The notes under the pieces were generated by a model. The model did no database searches and had not been told where the DNA came from. It saw nothing but the letters and a program-made list of their open reading frames with translations. Source: Bacteroidetes bacterium SW_9_63_38 (lineage in GTDB: Bacteria; Bacteroidota; Rhodothermia; Rhodothermales; Salinibacteraceae). From it: a DNA stretch of 64,000 bases. Positions 8,462-17,475 of the stretch are shown piece after piece; the first letter of the stretch is position 1; each line of letters begins with the position of its first letter. Location of the stretch: assembly GCA_003022435.1 (NCBI GenBank), contig PXUA01000001.1, positions 1-64,000 on the forward strand, written 5' to 3'. Position numbers and translations under genes: made by a program.

Positions 8462-8549
8462 TGGCACGGATTTGGAGTTCGGTCGGGCCGGAAGTCGCAG
8501 TGTGCATCCACACGTGCGCCGCTCTCCACACGATAGGTTCCTGCTACCA

Positions 8550-10340
8550 ATGCCTTCCAAGACCCTGCAGTCCAACGAAGCCGCCGCCACCGCCAACGGG
8601 GCGACGGACGCACCGACCCTCAAGGGCTCCGAGATTTTTGTTCGTTCCCTTGAAGAACAGGGCGTCGACCGCGTTTTCGGGCACCCCGGCGGCGCGGTGA
8701 TCAAGATCTACGACGCCATGGAGCGGATTCAGCCCTCCTTCGAGCACGTGCTCGTCCGGCACGAGCAGGGCGGCACGCACGCGGCGGAGGGCTACGCGAA
8801 GGCCACCGGCCGCGTCGGCACGGTCCTCGTCACCAGCGGCCCCGGGGCCACGAATACCGTCACGGGGATCGCCGATGCGTACATGGACTCGGTGCCCATT
8901 GTCGTCTTCACCGGACAGGTACCCACCCACCTGATCGGAAACGACAGTTTCCAGGAGACGGACACGACCGGCGTTACTCGCAGCATCACGAAGCACAACT
9001 TTCTGGTGCGGGACGTCCATGAGCTGGCGCCGACCATTAGGGAGGCCTACCACATTGCTCGTACCGGCCGGCCCGGCCCGGTCGTCGTCGATATCCCGAA
9101 GGACGTGCAGATGAATGAGGCGCCGTTCCACTACCCGGACGAGCCCCACCTCCCGGGCTACAGCGTACCGGGCAAAGCCGCCCCAAAGCAGATCGACCGC
9201 GCGGCCAAGATGATCCAGGATGCAGAGCGTCCGCTTCTGTACGTAGGCGGCGGCACCATTAATGCCGACGCCCCGGAGTACCTGACGGAGCTCGCCCGGA
9301 AGACGAACATCCCGGTCACGACGACGCTGCACGGGCTCGGCGCCTTTCCGGAAACCGACGACCTGTCGCTCGGCTGGCTCGGCATGCACGGCTTCTATCA
9401 CGCGAATCAGGCCGTGCAGAACGCCGACCTCATTATGGCCGTGGGTGCCCGGTTCGACGATCGCGTGACCGGCAAGGTGGACGCCTGGGCTCCGAAGGCG
9501 AAGATCATTCACGTCGACATCGACCCGTCGTGCATCTCCAAGAACGTGTACGCGGACTGCGCCGTCATCGGCGACGCCCAGAAGGTGCTCCAGCAGTTGC
9601 TGCCGAAGGTGGAGCCGAAGGACACCTCCGACTGGCTCGACCAGATTGAGGGATGGCGCGACGAGTGCCCGCCCTACAGCTACGAGGACCCCGAGGAGGA
9701 TAAGCTGGTTGCCCCGCAGCACGTCATTGAGCAACTCTATGAGAAGACAAAGGGCGACGCGGTCGTGGTCTCGGACGTGGGCCAGCATCAGATGTGGACG
9801 GCTCAGCACTACAAGTTCGGGCGGACACGCTCCCACATCACGTCCGGCGGCCTCGGCACGATGGGCTTCGGTATGCCGTCGGCGATGGGGGCCGCCTTTG
9901 GGATGCGCGAAGGGCGCGACCTGCCGGTGGTCTGCATTAGCGGCGACGGCGGCTTCGTGATGAACGCGCAGGAACTCAGTGTGGCCGCGGCGCACGGCCT
10001 TCCGCTCAAGATTGCTGTGCTCAACAACGACTTTCTGGGCATGGTGCGGCAGTGGCAGTCCCTCTTCCACGATGATCGCTTCAGCCACACCGACCTCAAG
10101 TCGACCAATCCGGACTTCGTAAAGCTGGCCGAAGCGCATCACTGCGTCGGACTGCGGGCGACCTCGAAGGACCAGGTCGACGAGGTCATTGAGGAGGCTT
10201 GGTCTATCAACGACCGGCCCGTGCTCATGGAATTCCCGGTGCCGAAAAAGGAGATGGTCTTCCCGATGGTGCCGTCCGGAGCCGCCAGCGACGAAATGCT
10301 CACTCGGATGTTCGACAAGGAGGAGATGGCGGCGGAGTAA
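8550..10340 (+). CDS. ilvB: Acetolactate synthase large (catalytic) subunit
   Basis: Condenses two pyruvates to 2-acetolactate, or pyruvate with 2-oxobutyrate to 2-aceto-2-hydroxybutyrate: the first common step of valine, leucine and isoleucine synthesis. The 596-residue protein has the ThDP-enzyme order: N-terminal PYR domain (GVDRVFGHPGGAVIKIYDAM, catalytic Glu in VRHEQGGTHAAEGYA), a central FAD-binding domain, and a C-terminal PP domain with the ThDP motif GDGGFVMNAQEL through NNDFLGM. The ATG at 8550 was chosen because the upstream open frame shows no family similarity. It heads the ilv/leu cluster and is followed by its regulatory subunit gene. Confidence 0.95.
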   Translation: MPSKTLQSNEAAATANGATDAPTLKGSEIFVRSLEEQGVDRVFGHPGGAVIKIYDAMERIQPSFEHVLVRHEQGGTHAAEGYAKATGRVGTVLVTSGPGATNTVTGIADAYMDSVPIVVFTGQVPTHLIGNDSFQETDTTGVTRSITKHNFLVRDVHELAPTIREAYHIARTGRPGPVVVDIPKDVQMNEAPFHYPDEPHLPGYSVPGKAAPKQIDRAAKMIQDAERPLLYVGGGTINADAPEYLTELARKTNIPVTTTLHGLGAFPETDDLSLGWLGMHGFYHANQAVQNADLIMAVGARFDDRVTGKVDAWAPKAKIIHVDIDPSCISKNVYADCAVIGDAQKVLQQLLPKVEPKDTSDWLDQIEGWRDECPPYSYEDPEEDKLVAPQHVIEQLYEKTKGDAVVVSDVGQHQMWTAQHYKFGRTRSHITSGGLGTMGFGMPSAMGAAFGMREGRDLPVVCISGDGGFVMNAQELSVAAAHGLPLKIAVLNNDFLGMVRQWQSLFHDDRFSHTDLKSTNPDFVKLAEAHHCVGLRATSKDQVDEVIEEAWSINDRPVLMEFPVPKKEMVFPMVPSGAASDEMLTRMFDKEEMAAE

Positions 10341-10347
10341 AATTTCT

Positions 10348-10420
10348 CGTATTGCGTATCGCGTATTGCGTATTTGGAGCCCTCACCGCAGGAATACGCA
10401 ATACGGAATACGCAGTACGC
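10348..10420 (+). repeat. Quasi-palindromic CGTATTG element between ilvB and ilvN
   Basis: The left arm at 10348-10375 consists of CGTATTG-type units. The right arm at 10392-10420 consists of the complementary AATACG-type units. Together they can form an imperfect stem of about 28 bp with a 16-nt loop. It belongs to the intergenic family seen also at 16835-16902, 17429-17474, 18100-18142 and 58033-58113. Confidence 0.75.
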
Positions 10421-10474
10421 GCCTCCGCTCCCGCCTCCCCGTTCGACGCTGCCTCACTGCATAGCTCTTCCCCC

Positions 10475-11128
10475 ATGTCCCACGACGAAAAAACCCTCAC
10501 GCTTCAGCAGATTCGCCGCAAGCGCAAGTTTGGCGAGGCAATTCTGCCGGAAGAGGAGGACGAGACCGAGCAGGAACATCGGCACATTATTGCCGTGACG
10601 CTCGAAAACACGATTGGTGCCCTCAACCGCGTCACGAACTTGTTTTCGGCGCGCGGTTTCAATCTGGAGAGCGTGGCCGTCGGCGAGACGGAAGATCCGT
10701 CCATCGCCCGACTCACCCTCGTCACGGTGGGCAACGACCGCATCGTGGCGCAGATTACGCGCCAGCTCGACGGCCTCGTGAATACCTACGACATCACCGA
10801 CCTCACCGACGCCGAGCACGTCGAACGAGAGCTGTGCCTGCTGAAGGTCCAGTACACGTCCGACACGCGGTCGGAAATCCTCGACATTAAAGATATTTTC
10901 CGCGGACGCGTGGTGAATGTGACGCCGGAAACCATGATTCTTGAGGTGACGGGGCCGAACAAAAAGATCAACGCCTTCATCGGAATGATGGAGGCGCATG
11001 GCATCGAGGAGGTCGCTCGCAGTGGACAGGTCGCCATGCACCGGGCCCTCCAGTACGAAGCTCCAAACCCGCTGGCGTCCTCCGACTCGGAGGTGGCTGG
11101 CGACGGGGCTCCGGCTTCCGACGAATGA
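10475..11128 (+). CDS. ilvN: Acetolactate synthase small (regulatory) subunit
   Basis: A 217-residue regulatory subunit that binds IlvB and normally confers feedback inhibition by valine. Residues 29-105 form the ACT domain (HIIAVTLENTIGALNRVTNL, FSARGFNLESVAVG), followed by the ALS_ss C-terminal region (ELCLLKVQ through GQVAMHR). It is longer at the N-terminus than the enterobacterial form (acidic stretch EEEDETEQE) and has a C-terminal acidic tail, common in halophiles. The start at 10475 is downstream of the palindromic element; the frame is open further upstream only because the repeat lacks stops. Confidence 0.94.
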   Translation: MSHDEKTLTLQQIRRKRKFGEAILPEEEDETEQEHRHIIAVTLENTIGALNRVTNLFSARGFNLESVAVGETEDPSIARLTLVTVGNDRIVAQITRQLDGLVNTYDITDLTDAEHVERELCLLKVQYTSDTRSEILDIKDIFRGRVVNVTPETMILEVTGPNKKINAFIGMMEAHGIEEVARSGQVAMHRALQYEAPNPLASSDSEVAGDGAPASDE

Positions 11129-11205
11129 TTTGACTTTGGTTCTGGACGGTGCGGCTGTGTTCCGCCGCCCAGTCACTCACCCTCTCCGCAACGAACTCCG
11201 TCTCT

Positions 11206-12249
11206 ATGAAAGTTCACTACGACGCCGACTCCTCCATCATTCAAGACAAGCAGGTGGCCGTGATTGGGTACGGCAGTCAGGGCCATGCCCACGCGCTCAA
11301 CCTCCACGACAGTGACGTGGACGTGGCCGTAGGCTTGCGCGATGGCTCCTCCTCCCGCGAGAAGGCCGAGCAGCAGGGCCTCACGGTGATGGGCATTTCC
11401 GAGGCCGCCGAGTGGGGGAACGTGGTGATGTTCCTCATCCCCGACCAGCACCAGAAGGACGTGTACGAGGAGCACCTCGCAGACAATATGACCCCGGGTA
11501 CGGCACTGGGCTTCGGGCACGGCTTCAATATTCATTACGACCGCATTGAGCCGCCCGAGGTCGTGGACGTGTTTATGGTCGCACCGAAGTCGCCCGGCCA
11601 CCTCGTCCGGCGCACCTACACAGAAGGCAGCGGCGTGCCGTGCCTCGCCGCCGTCGCCCAGGACGCCTCCGGCGGCGCCATGAAGCTGGCCGTGAGCTAC
11701 GCCGACGCCATCGGCGGCACGCACGCCGGCGTTATCGAAACCACGTTCAAGGACGAGACCGAGACGGATCTCTTCGGCGAGCAGGCGGTCCTCTGCGGCG
11801 GCTCACAGGCGCTTATTCAAGCTAGCTTCGAGACGCTGGTCGATGCCGGCTACCCCCCCGAGCTCGCGTACTTCGAGTGTATGCACGAGCTGAAGCTCAT
11901 CGTCGACCTCTACTTCGAGGGTGGGCTGGAGTACATGAACTACTCCATCAGCGACACCGCCGAGTACGGCAACTACACCCGCGGCCCGCGCGTTATCGAC
12001 GACGACGTGCGGGAAGAGATGCAAGACATTCTGGCGGAAATCCAGTCCGGCGAGTTCGCCGACGAGTGGATCGAAGAGTACGAAAACGGAGCTCCGAACC
12101 TTCTGGAGGCCCGCGAAAACCTCAAGGAACATCAGATCGAACAGGTGGGGCGGAAGCTCCGCGGCATGATGCCCTGGCTCGACGGCGACGACGGATCGGA
12201 GGACGGCGAAGCTGCCGACGCCGAAGAAGCCGCCACGGAATCCGCATAG
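11206..12249 (+). CDS. ilvC: Ketol-acid reductoisomerase
   Basis: Isomerises and reduces acetohydroxy acids with NADPH and Mg2+, the second common branched-chain step. The 347-residue protein starts with the Rossmann motif [16 protein letters not shown]. It continues with the KARI knotted domain, including metal-ligand regions ([22 protein letters not shown] and the Glu-rich [16 protein letters not shown]). Length fits class I. The last 25 residues are an acidic low-complexity tail. It lies 77 nt downstream of ilvN in the same transcriptional direction. Confidence 0.95.
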   Translation: MKVHYDADSSIIQDKQVAVIGYGSQGHAHALNLHDSDVDVAVGLRDGSSSREKAEQQGLTVMGISEAAEWGNVVMFLIPDQHQKDVYEEHLADNMTPGTALGFGHGFNIHYDRIEPPEVVDVFMVAPKSPGHLVRRTYTEGSGVPCLAAVAQDASGGAMKLAVSYADAIGGTHAGVIETTFKDETETDLFGEQAVLCGGSQALIQASFETLVDAGYPPELAYFECMHELKLIVDLYFEGGLEYMNYSISDTAEYGNYTRGPRVIDDDVREEMQDILAEIQSGEFADEWIEEYENGAPNLLEARENLKEHQIEQVGRKLRGMMPWLDGDDGSEDGEAADAEEAATESA

Positions 12250-12272
12250 CGCTCAAGCGATGGAGATGTGAA

Positions 12273-12315
12273 GGCGCCCCGCGCCACAGGCATAACCTTC
12301 GGCCCCCGGGGCGCC
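12273..12315 (+). other. GC-rich hairpin between ilvC and leuB
   Basis: GGCGCCCCG (12273-12281) is perfectly complementary to CGGGGCGCC (12307-12315), a 9-bp stem with a 25-nt loop. No U-tract follows (TCCCCTCTGG), so it is not a standard terminator. It may affect mRNA stability or partial termination. Confidence 0.45.
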
Positions 12316-12343
12316 TCCCCTCTGGAATCTTACTCCTTCCCTT

Positions 12344-13441
12344 ATGTCCACTCCCCGATACAACATTGCCTGGCTTCCCGGTGACGGCATCGGGCCGGAA
12401 GTGACCCGCGAGGCTCTCCGCGTGCTGGAGGCCGCCGGGTCGGCCTACGGCTTCTCGATTGCCGCCGAGGAGCACCCGGCCGGCGGCGCGGCGATCGACG
12501 ACACCGGCACCCCGCTTCCGGACGACACCCGCACGGCCTGCCAGAACAGTGACGCCGTGCTGCTCGGCGCCGTCGGCGGCCCGAAGTGGGACGACCTCAC
12601 GGGCGACCAGCGTCCGGAGAGCGGCCTGCTGGCTCTCCGCAAAGCCCTCGCCGTCTACGCCAACCTCCGGCCCGTGATGGTGCCGGAGAGCCTGGCCGAC
12701 GCCTCGCCCCTCCGCCCCGACCGCGTGGCGAACACCGACATCCTCTTCGTCCGCGAGCTCACCGGCGGCATCTACTTCGGCGAGCCCGAAGGCCGTACCG
12801 AGGACGGAGCCGTGAGCACGATGGTGTACTCGGAAGACGAGGTCGAGCGCATCGCCCACGTTGCCTTCAAACGTGCGCAGCGCCGCGGCGGCCACGTAAC
12901 GTCGATCGACAAGGCGAACGTATTAGAGGCCTCGCAACTGTGGCGTTCGGTCGTGACCGACGTCAAGGAGGAACATTATCCGGACGTGGAGCTGCGCCAC
13001 CTGTACGTCGACAACGGTGCCATGCAGGTCGTCCAGGACCCGCGGCAGTTCGGCGTGGTCCTGACCGGAAACCTCTTCGGCGACATTCTCTCGGACCTGG
13101 CCGCCGCCCTGCCCGGCTCGCTCGGCCTGCTGCCCTCCGCCAGCGTCGGCGGCACGGTGGGCCTCTTCGAACCGGTCCACGGCAGCGCCCCGGACATTGC
13201 CGGCCAGGACCTCGCCAACCCCATCGCTGCCATTCTGAGCAGTGCCCTGCTGCTCGACGAAGTCGACGAACCGGGCGCCGCCACCGCCGTCCGACAGGCC
13301 GTAGACGCAACGCTCGACGACGGCCTGCGCACCGGCGACCTCGCAGGCCCGGACAGCGACGCTGCCTCAACGACCGACTTCGGCCGCCACGTGGCCGACC
13401 GGATCGCTGCGCCTGCTTCCAAAAACGCTGCAGCATCATGA
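12344..13441 (+). CDS. leuB: 3-isopropylmalate dehydrogenase
   Basis: Oxidises and decarboxylates 3-isopropylmalate to 2-oxoisocaproate using NAD+ and a divalent cation. The 365 residues show the beta-decarboxylating dehydrogenase pattern: PGDGIGPEVTREALRVLE near the start, substrate-binding RKALAVYANLRPV, and the metal and NAD region GNLFGDILSDLAAALPGSLG through FEPVHGSAPDIAGQ. It precedes leuA, leuC and leuD. Its TGA overlaps the ATG of a small ORF (13438-13605) in the leuB-leuA gap. Confidence 0.95.
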   Translation: MSTPRYNIAWLPGDGIGPEVTREALRVLEAAGSAYGFSIAAEEHPAGGAAIDDTGTPLPDDTRTACQNSDAVLLGAVGGPKWDDLTGDQRPESGLLALRKALAVYANLRPVMVPESLADASPLRPDRVANTDILFVRELTGGIYFGEPEGRTEDGAVSTMVYSEDEVERIAHVAFKRAQRRGGHVTSIDKANVLEASQLWRSVVTDVKEEHYPDVELRHLYVDNGAMQVVQDPRQFGVVLTGNLFGDILSDLAAALPGSLGLLPSASVGGTVGLFEPVHGSAPDIAGQDLANPIAAILSSALLLDEVDEPGAATAVRQAVDATLDDGLRTGDLAGPDSDAASTTDFGRHVADRIAAPASKNAAAS

Positions 13442-13605
13442 CGGACACACGCATCCCGGACGGTCCCCCGCTCGTTCTGACAACTGGGAAACGCCAACTA
13501 CGGGGCCGGATGAGTCTTCGACTTATCGGGCGCCCGGCCGCCGCCCAACGACGGGCGACCGGGCGCGTCTCCACTCCCCTGCGTTCCGACCGACCCCCAT
13601 TTTGA
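13438..13605 (+). CDS. Small ORF between leuB and leuA, possible leader peptide
   Basis: A 55-codon ORF that overlaps the leuB stop by ATGA and ends 12 nt before the leuA start. It contains PPLVLTT and, after an internal ATG at 13510, MSLRLIG with codons CTT CGA CTT ATC. A 13-bp hairpin (13531-13565) follows immediately. This is the geometry expected of a leucine-sensing leader, but the codon enrichment is modest and no homologue is recognised. It may simply be untranslated spacer. Confidence 0.3.
   Translation: MTDTRIPDGPPLVLTTGKRQLRGRMSLRLIGRPAAAQRRATGRVSTPLRSDRPPF
13531..13565 (+). other. Strong hairpin upstream of leuA
   Basis: CGCCCGG (13531-13537) pairs with CCGGGCG (13559-13565), and CGCCC (13542-13546) pairs with GGGCG (13553-13557) around a short loop. 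It ends about 50 nt before the leuA start. No U-tract follows. It could sequester or expose the leuA translation start, or act as a pause or processing site. Confidence 0.45.
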
Positions 13606-13616
13606 CGCCCCTGACT

Positions 13617-15263
13617 ATGACTGACCACGTCACCATTTTCGACACCACCCTGCGCGACGGCGAACAGGCGCCCGGGGCCTCCATGACCGTCGACGAGAAG
13701 GTCCGCATCGCTCGGCAGCTTGCCACGCTCGGCGTGGATGTGATCGAGGCGGGCTTCCCAGTGTCGTCCCCCGCCCAGACCGACGCCGTCGAGCGGATCG
13801 TTGCCGAGGTGGACGGCCCCGTCACCTGTGCCCTCGCCCGCACCATCGACGCCGACCTCGAAGCGGCCGGCGAGGCCCTCGACGGCGGCACCGACACCCG
13901 CGTGCACACCTTCATCGCCACGAGCGACGTGCACATCAAGGCCAAGTTCGACAAGCTCGGCGACACGATGGCCGAAAAGCAGCGGGCCATCATCGAACGG
14001 GCCGTCGAGGCCATCGAGCACGCGCTCACCTACACCGACAACGTCGAGTTCAGCGCCGAGGACGCGGGCCGGACCGACACGGGCTTCCTGCGTGAAATCG
14101 TTCAGGAAGCCGCCAAGGCCGGTGCTACCACCCTCAACATTCCGGACACGACGGGCTACTGCACCCCGAGCGAATATACCGACCTGTTGACGACGGTGCG
14201 TGACTCCCTCCCCGAGCCGGAGAAGATCACCCTCTCCACCCATTGCCACGACGACCTTGGGCTGGCCACGGCCAACACGCTGGCCGGGGTGAAGGCTGGC
14301 GCGCGTCAAGTGGAGTGCACGATCAACGGCATCGGCGAGCGGGCCGGAAACGCCGCTCTGGAGGAGATTGCGATGGCCCTGTCAGTGCGCGACGACGACT
14401 TCAAGGCCAGCACCGGCATCAACGCCAAGCACCTGACCCGCACCAGCCAGATGGTCTCGGCGGCCTCCGGCTTCCCGGTGCAGCCGAACAAGGCCATCGT
14501 GGGCAGCAACGCCTTCAGCCACGAGGCGGGCATCCACCAGCACGGCGTGCTCAAGGAGCGGTCGACCTACGAAATCATGTCGGCCGAAGACGTGGGGCAG
14601 GACACCGAACAGATTAAACTGGGCCGCCACTCCGGTCGCCACGGCCTCTTCAACCGGCTCGAAGCACTCGGCTATGACGTTCCCGAGGATGAGCAGTCCG
14701 AGATTTACCAGCGGTTCCTGGACCTTGCCGACCGGAAGAAGGAAATCTTCGACGAGGACCTGGAGAACATGATGGACGAGGTCCGGAAGGACAATCTGCC
14801 GTCCCAGTCCGGCGATGCACTCCCGAGTGCGGCCTCCGGCGACGAGGCGGTTGTGGCCTACAAGCTGGAGCACCTGTCAGTCCAGATCGAAACGGATCAG
14901 GACCCGCAGGTCACGCTGCGTCTCCGCCGCCTGGACAGCTCCATCCGAGAGGAAGAGGCCACCGGCGACGGCCCAGTCGAAGCCGTGTACCGCGCCATCG
15001 ACCACGCCGTCGACCAGCCGCACACGCTGGCCGAGTACTCGATTCGCTCCATCTCGGAAGGGGCCGACGCGCAGGGGGAGGTGGAGGTGCGCATTCGCTA
15101 CGGCGAAAATCACTTTTCGGGACGCGCTCGCAATACCGACGTCATCCGCGCCTCGGCTGAGGCCTACGTCAATGCCCTGAACCATCTTGCGGCGGCCCAG
15201 GCCGACGCCGAGTCGATCGAGTTCGTCCAGAACGGGATTATGAACGCCTACAACGGCGACTGA
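13617..15263 (+). CDS. leuA: 2-isopropylmalate synthase
   Basis: Condenses acetyl-CoA with 2-oxoisovalerate, the committed step of leucine synthesis. The 548 residues contain an HMGL-like TIM barrel ([32 protein letters not shown] with metal-binding His residues; [13 protein letters not shown]) followed by the LeuA dimer and C-terminal allosteric domain (from about residue 395) that normally binds leucine for feedback inhibition. The ATG at 13617 is preferred over the TTG five codons upstream. Full length, no lesions. Confidence 0.95.
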   Translation: MTDHVTIFDTTLRDGEQAPGASMTVDEKVRIARQLATLGVDVIEAGFPVSSPAQTDAVERIVAEVDGPVTCALARTIDADLEAAGEALDGGTDTRVHTFIATSDVHIKAKFDKLGDTMAEKQRAIIERAVEAIEHALTYTDNVEFSAEDAGRTDTGFLREIVQEAAKAGATTLNIPDTTGYCTPSEYTDLLTTVRDSLPEPEKITLSTHCHDDLGLATANTLAGVKAGARQVECTINGIGERAGNAALEEIAMALSVRDDDFKASTGINAKHLTRTSQMVSAASGFPVQPNKAIVGSNAFSHEAGIHQHGVLKERSTYEIMSAEDVGQDTEQIKLGRHSGRHGLFNRLEALGYDVPEDEQSEIYQRFLDLADRKKEIFDEDLENMMDEVRKDNLPSQSGDALPSAASGDEAVVAYKLEHLSVQIETDQDPQVTLRLRRLDSSIREEEATGDGPVEAVYRAIDHAVDQPHTLAEYSIRSISEGADAQGEVEVRIRYGENHFSGRARNTDVIRASAEAYVNALNHLAAAQADAESIEFVQNGIMNAYNGD

Positions 15264-15355
15264 TTCCTGATGCGGGATCCCTGATGCATGACGTACCACG
15301 GGAGCGCCCTCCGCAACGACGGTTCCATCACGCATCACGATTCACGCATCCCATC
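15264..15355 (+). repeat. GATGC/GCATC-type quasi-palindromic spacer between leuA and leuC
   Basis: Left units read CCTGATGCGGGATCCCTGATGCATGACG and right units CATCACGCATCACGATTCACGCATCC, roughly complementary in inverted order. Same design as the CGTATTG elements but with a different unit sequence (GTGATGC flavour, also at 18100-18118 and 25046-25087). Confidence 0.55.
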
Positions 15356-15402
15356 CGACGCGACGATCTCTTTAGCTTTACGGATCTGCCTACTGCCACA
15401 CA

Positions 15403-16812
15403 ATGTCCACCGGCACCCTTTACGACAAAGTCTGGGACCAGCACACTGTTCGCGAACTCCCCACGGGAGAAACGCAACTGTTCGTGGGCCTGCACCTGAT
15501 CCACGAGGTGACGAGCCCCCAGGCCTTCGGCATGCTCGAAGAACGTGACCTGTCGGTGGCGTTTCCCGAGCGGACGTACGCCACCACCGACCATATCATT
15601 CCGACGGCCGACCTGGCGCGTCCCTTTGAGGACGACGAGGCCGAAACGATGCTGCAGGTCCTGGAGCAAAACACGGCGGACTACGACATCACCTTCTTCG
15701 ACCCCGACTCCGGGGCGCAGGGCATCGTGCACGTCGTGGGGCCGGAGCAGGGCCTGACCCAGCCCGGCATGACCATCGTGTGCGGCGACTCGCACACCAG
15801 CACGCACGGCGCATTTGGGTCCCTTGGCTTCGGCATCGGCACGAGCCAGATCCGAGACGTGCTGGCCACGCAGTGCGTGGCGATGGAGAAGCAGGACGTG
15901 CGCCGCATCCAGGTGAACGGCTCGCTCGGGACGGGCGTGTATGCGAAGGACATCATCCTCAAGATTATCGGCGAGCTTGGCGTCGAGGGCGGGATTGGCT
16001 ACGTCTACGAGTACGGCGGGCCCGCGATTGAGGCGCTGGACATGGAGGGCCGCATGTCGATCTGCAACATGAGCATCGAGGGCGGGGCCCGCGCCGGCTA
16101 CATTAACCCCGACTACAAGGCGTTCGAGTGGCTGAAGGACCGGCCGCACGCACCTACCGGCGACGCCTGGGACCGTGCCGTCGACTGCTGGGAAGCCATC
16201 CGGACCGACGACAACGCCACCTACGACGACGAAGTGACGTTCGACGGAGACGCCATCGAGCCGATGGTGACGTGGGGCATCACGCCGGGGCAGGCCCTCG
16301 GCATCTCGGAACGCATTCCGGACCCCGAGTCGCTGCCGTCCGGTCAGAAAGAAACGGCCAAGAAGGCGCTGTCTCACATGGACCTGGAGCCGGGCCGCAC
16401 CATGCAGGGCGTGAACGTGGACGTGGCGTTCCTCGGCTCCTGCACCAACGCCCGCATGTCGGACCTCCGCGAGGCTGCTTCGCTCTTGGAGAATATTGGC
16501 CGCCCCGTGGCCGACGACGTCCGCGCGATGGTGGTTCCGGGCTCGCAAGGGGTCAAGAAACAGGCCGAGGAGGAAGGCCTGGCCGACATCTTCCGCAGCG
16601 CCGGCTTCGACTGGCGCGGCGCCGGGTGCTCGATGTGCCTGGGCATGAACGAGGATCAGCTGCAGGGCCGCGAGCTCTGCGCCTCCTCCTCCAACCGCAA
16701 CTTCATCGGCCGCCAGGGCAGCAAGGACGGCCGCACCGTGCTCATGAGCCCGGCAATGGTGGTGGCCGCGGCCGTGGAAGGGGAGGTCACAGACGTACGG
16801 ACGTTGATGTAG
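15403..16812 (+). CDS. leuC: 3-isopropylmalate dehydratase large subunit
   Basis: The [4Fe-4S] subunit of isopropylmalate isomerase, which with LeuD converts 2- to 3-isopropylmalate. The 469-residue bacterial-type protein carries the aconitase-family signatures [20 protein letters not shown] and [16 protein letters not shown]. The paired cluster cysteines lie in [13 protein letters not shown]. In most bacteria leuC and leuD are directly adjacent; here they are separated by 663 nt containing two palindromic elements and an opposite-strand four-helix-bundle gene. Confidence 0.95.
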   Translation: MSTGTLYDKVWDQHTVRELPTGETQLFVGLHLIHEVTSPQAFGMLEERDLSVAFPERTYATTDHIIPTADLARPFEDDEAETMLQVLEQNTADYDITFFDPDSGAQGIVHVVGPEQGLTQPGMTIVCGDSHTSTHGAFGSLGFGIGTSQIRDVLATQCVAMEKQDVRRIQVNGSLGTGVYAKDIILKIIGELGVEGGIGYVYEYGGPAIEALDMEGRMSICNMSIEGGARAGYINPDYKAFEWLKDRPHAPTGDAWDRAVDCWEAIRTDDNATYDDEVTFDGDAIEPMVTWGITPGQALGISERIPDPESLPSGQKETAKKALSHMDLEPGRTMQGVNVDVAFLGSCTNARMSDLREAASLLENIGRPVADDVRAMVVPGSQGVKKQAEEEGLADIFRSAGFDWRGAGCSMCLGMNEDQLQGRELCASSSNRNFIGRQGSKDGRTVLMSPAMVVAAAVEGEVTDVRTLM

Positions 16813-16834
16813 GCAGAGCGTTGTGCCGGAAGCT

Positions 16835-16902
16835 CGTACTGCGTATTTCGTATAGCGTATCGACACAGCCTTTAACCACGGAATACGGGACACGCAATAC
16901 GA
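16835..16902 (+). repeat. Quasi-palindromic CGTATT element after leuC
   Basis: Left arm CGTACTGCGTATTTCGTATA from 16835, right arm GGAATACGGGACACGCAATACGA at 16880-16902, an imperfect inverted repeat with a 19-nt loop. It borders the 3' end of the four-helix-bundle gene; a related half-element borders its 5' end at 17429-17474. Confidence 0.7.
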
Positions 16903-16927
16903 AAAGGGCTAAGTCATATGCAATAGG

Positions 16928-17401
16928 TCAAGACGCAAGTGGAACATTTTCGAGGACTTTGTCCTGATCGGACAGGAAACACGATGGCTCCGGTTCGCGA
17001 ATTTCGCCGCCGCGTTGCTTCGGAATGATTGCGAGAAGCAACCGAACAATTTCCGACATGAATGCAAGACGGTGCTGGGTGACCTCGTCCCCGAGCACGA
17101 ATCGTCCCTTGAAATACCAGTCCTTACTTTCTCGGGCAGATCCCAGAGCATACTCGTAGAAGCGAGCACGGTCCTTCCCGGTTCCTCTTGAATAGCCTTC
17201 CGCAATATTGGCCCCAACGGATCCGACGGCACGATACAGTTGGTCAGCAAGTGACTTCGTCCGGTCCTCATCTCGAAGTGTCCCGGCATCCCGCAAGGAG
17301 ACATCCGAGGCAAATAGACTCACCCGATACACACGCATTCCTCGGAGCGGTTCGTCCCGAATCGTATCCGGCACCTGCTTTTTCCAGGCAGAAAATGTCA
17401 T
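16928..17401 (-). CDS. Four-helix-bundle protein (S23 / 23S rRNA intervening-sequence family)
   Basis: A 157-residue protein with the hallmark SVGANIAEGYSRGTGKDRAR and FYEYALGSARESKDW of the S23/IVS four-helix-bundle family. The family is named for ORFs in 23S rRNA intervening sequences and includes relatives of Avd from diversity-generating retroelements. Its function as a free-standing protein is unknown. The start at 17401 (MTFSAWKKQVPDT) is chosen; the frame is open further upstream only through the palindromic repeat. It is inserted on the opposite strand between leuC and leuD and flanked on both sides by CGTATT-type repeats, suggesting acquisition as a unit. Confidence 0.8.
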   Translation of the reverse strand: MTFSAWKKQVPDTIRDEPLRGMRVYRVSLFASDVSLRDAGTLRDEDRTKSLADQLYRAVGSVGANIAEGYSRGTGKDRARFYEYALGSARESKDWYFKGRFVLGDEVTQHRLAFMSEIVRLLLAIIPKQRGGEIREPEPSCFLSDQDKVLENVPLAS

Positions 17402-17428
17402 AGGACGTACGGTCGCGGGTCGACAGAA

Positions 17429-17474
17429 CGCGAAATACGCAATACGCAACACGCAATAAACACGCAATACGCAT
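17429..17474 (+). repeat. CGTATTG half-element before leuD
   Basis: Tandem right-arm units (AAATACGCAATACGCAACACGCAATAAACACGCAATACGC in alternation) with no matching left arm next to it. The complementary left-arm sequence is found on the far side of the four-helix-bundle gene, at 16835-16860. It ends directly at the leuD start codon. Confidence 0.7.
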
Positions 17475-17475
17475 T

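Larger units (their letters stand above)
7730..8549 (+). other. Long structured leader region of ilvB
   Basis: An 820-nt gap. The first 200 nt are pyrimidine-rich with nothing recognised. From 7928 on it holds a promoter candidate, an ORF with a Leu/Val/Ile codon run (7994-8272), competing hairpins (8030-8152), the shared motif at 8246-8275, and a second block of hairpins (8281-8461). The ilvB coding frame is open back to 8472, but homology begins only after 8550. Confidence 0.6.

Noticed and set aside
7730-8549. T-box riboswitch upstream of ilvB
   Set aside because: No T-box core or specifier-loop pattern was recognised; the competing stems fit an attenuator better.
12273-12315. Hairpin after ilvC as a full Rho-independent terminator
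   Set aside because: No U-tract follows and leuB, clearly of the same pathway, lies directly downstream in the same direction.
16928-17401. Four-helix-bundle gene as part of a diversity-generating retroelement
   Set aside because: No reverse transcriptase, template repeat or variable C-type lectin gene is present in the window.
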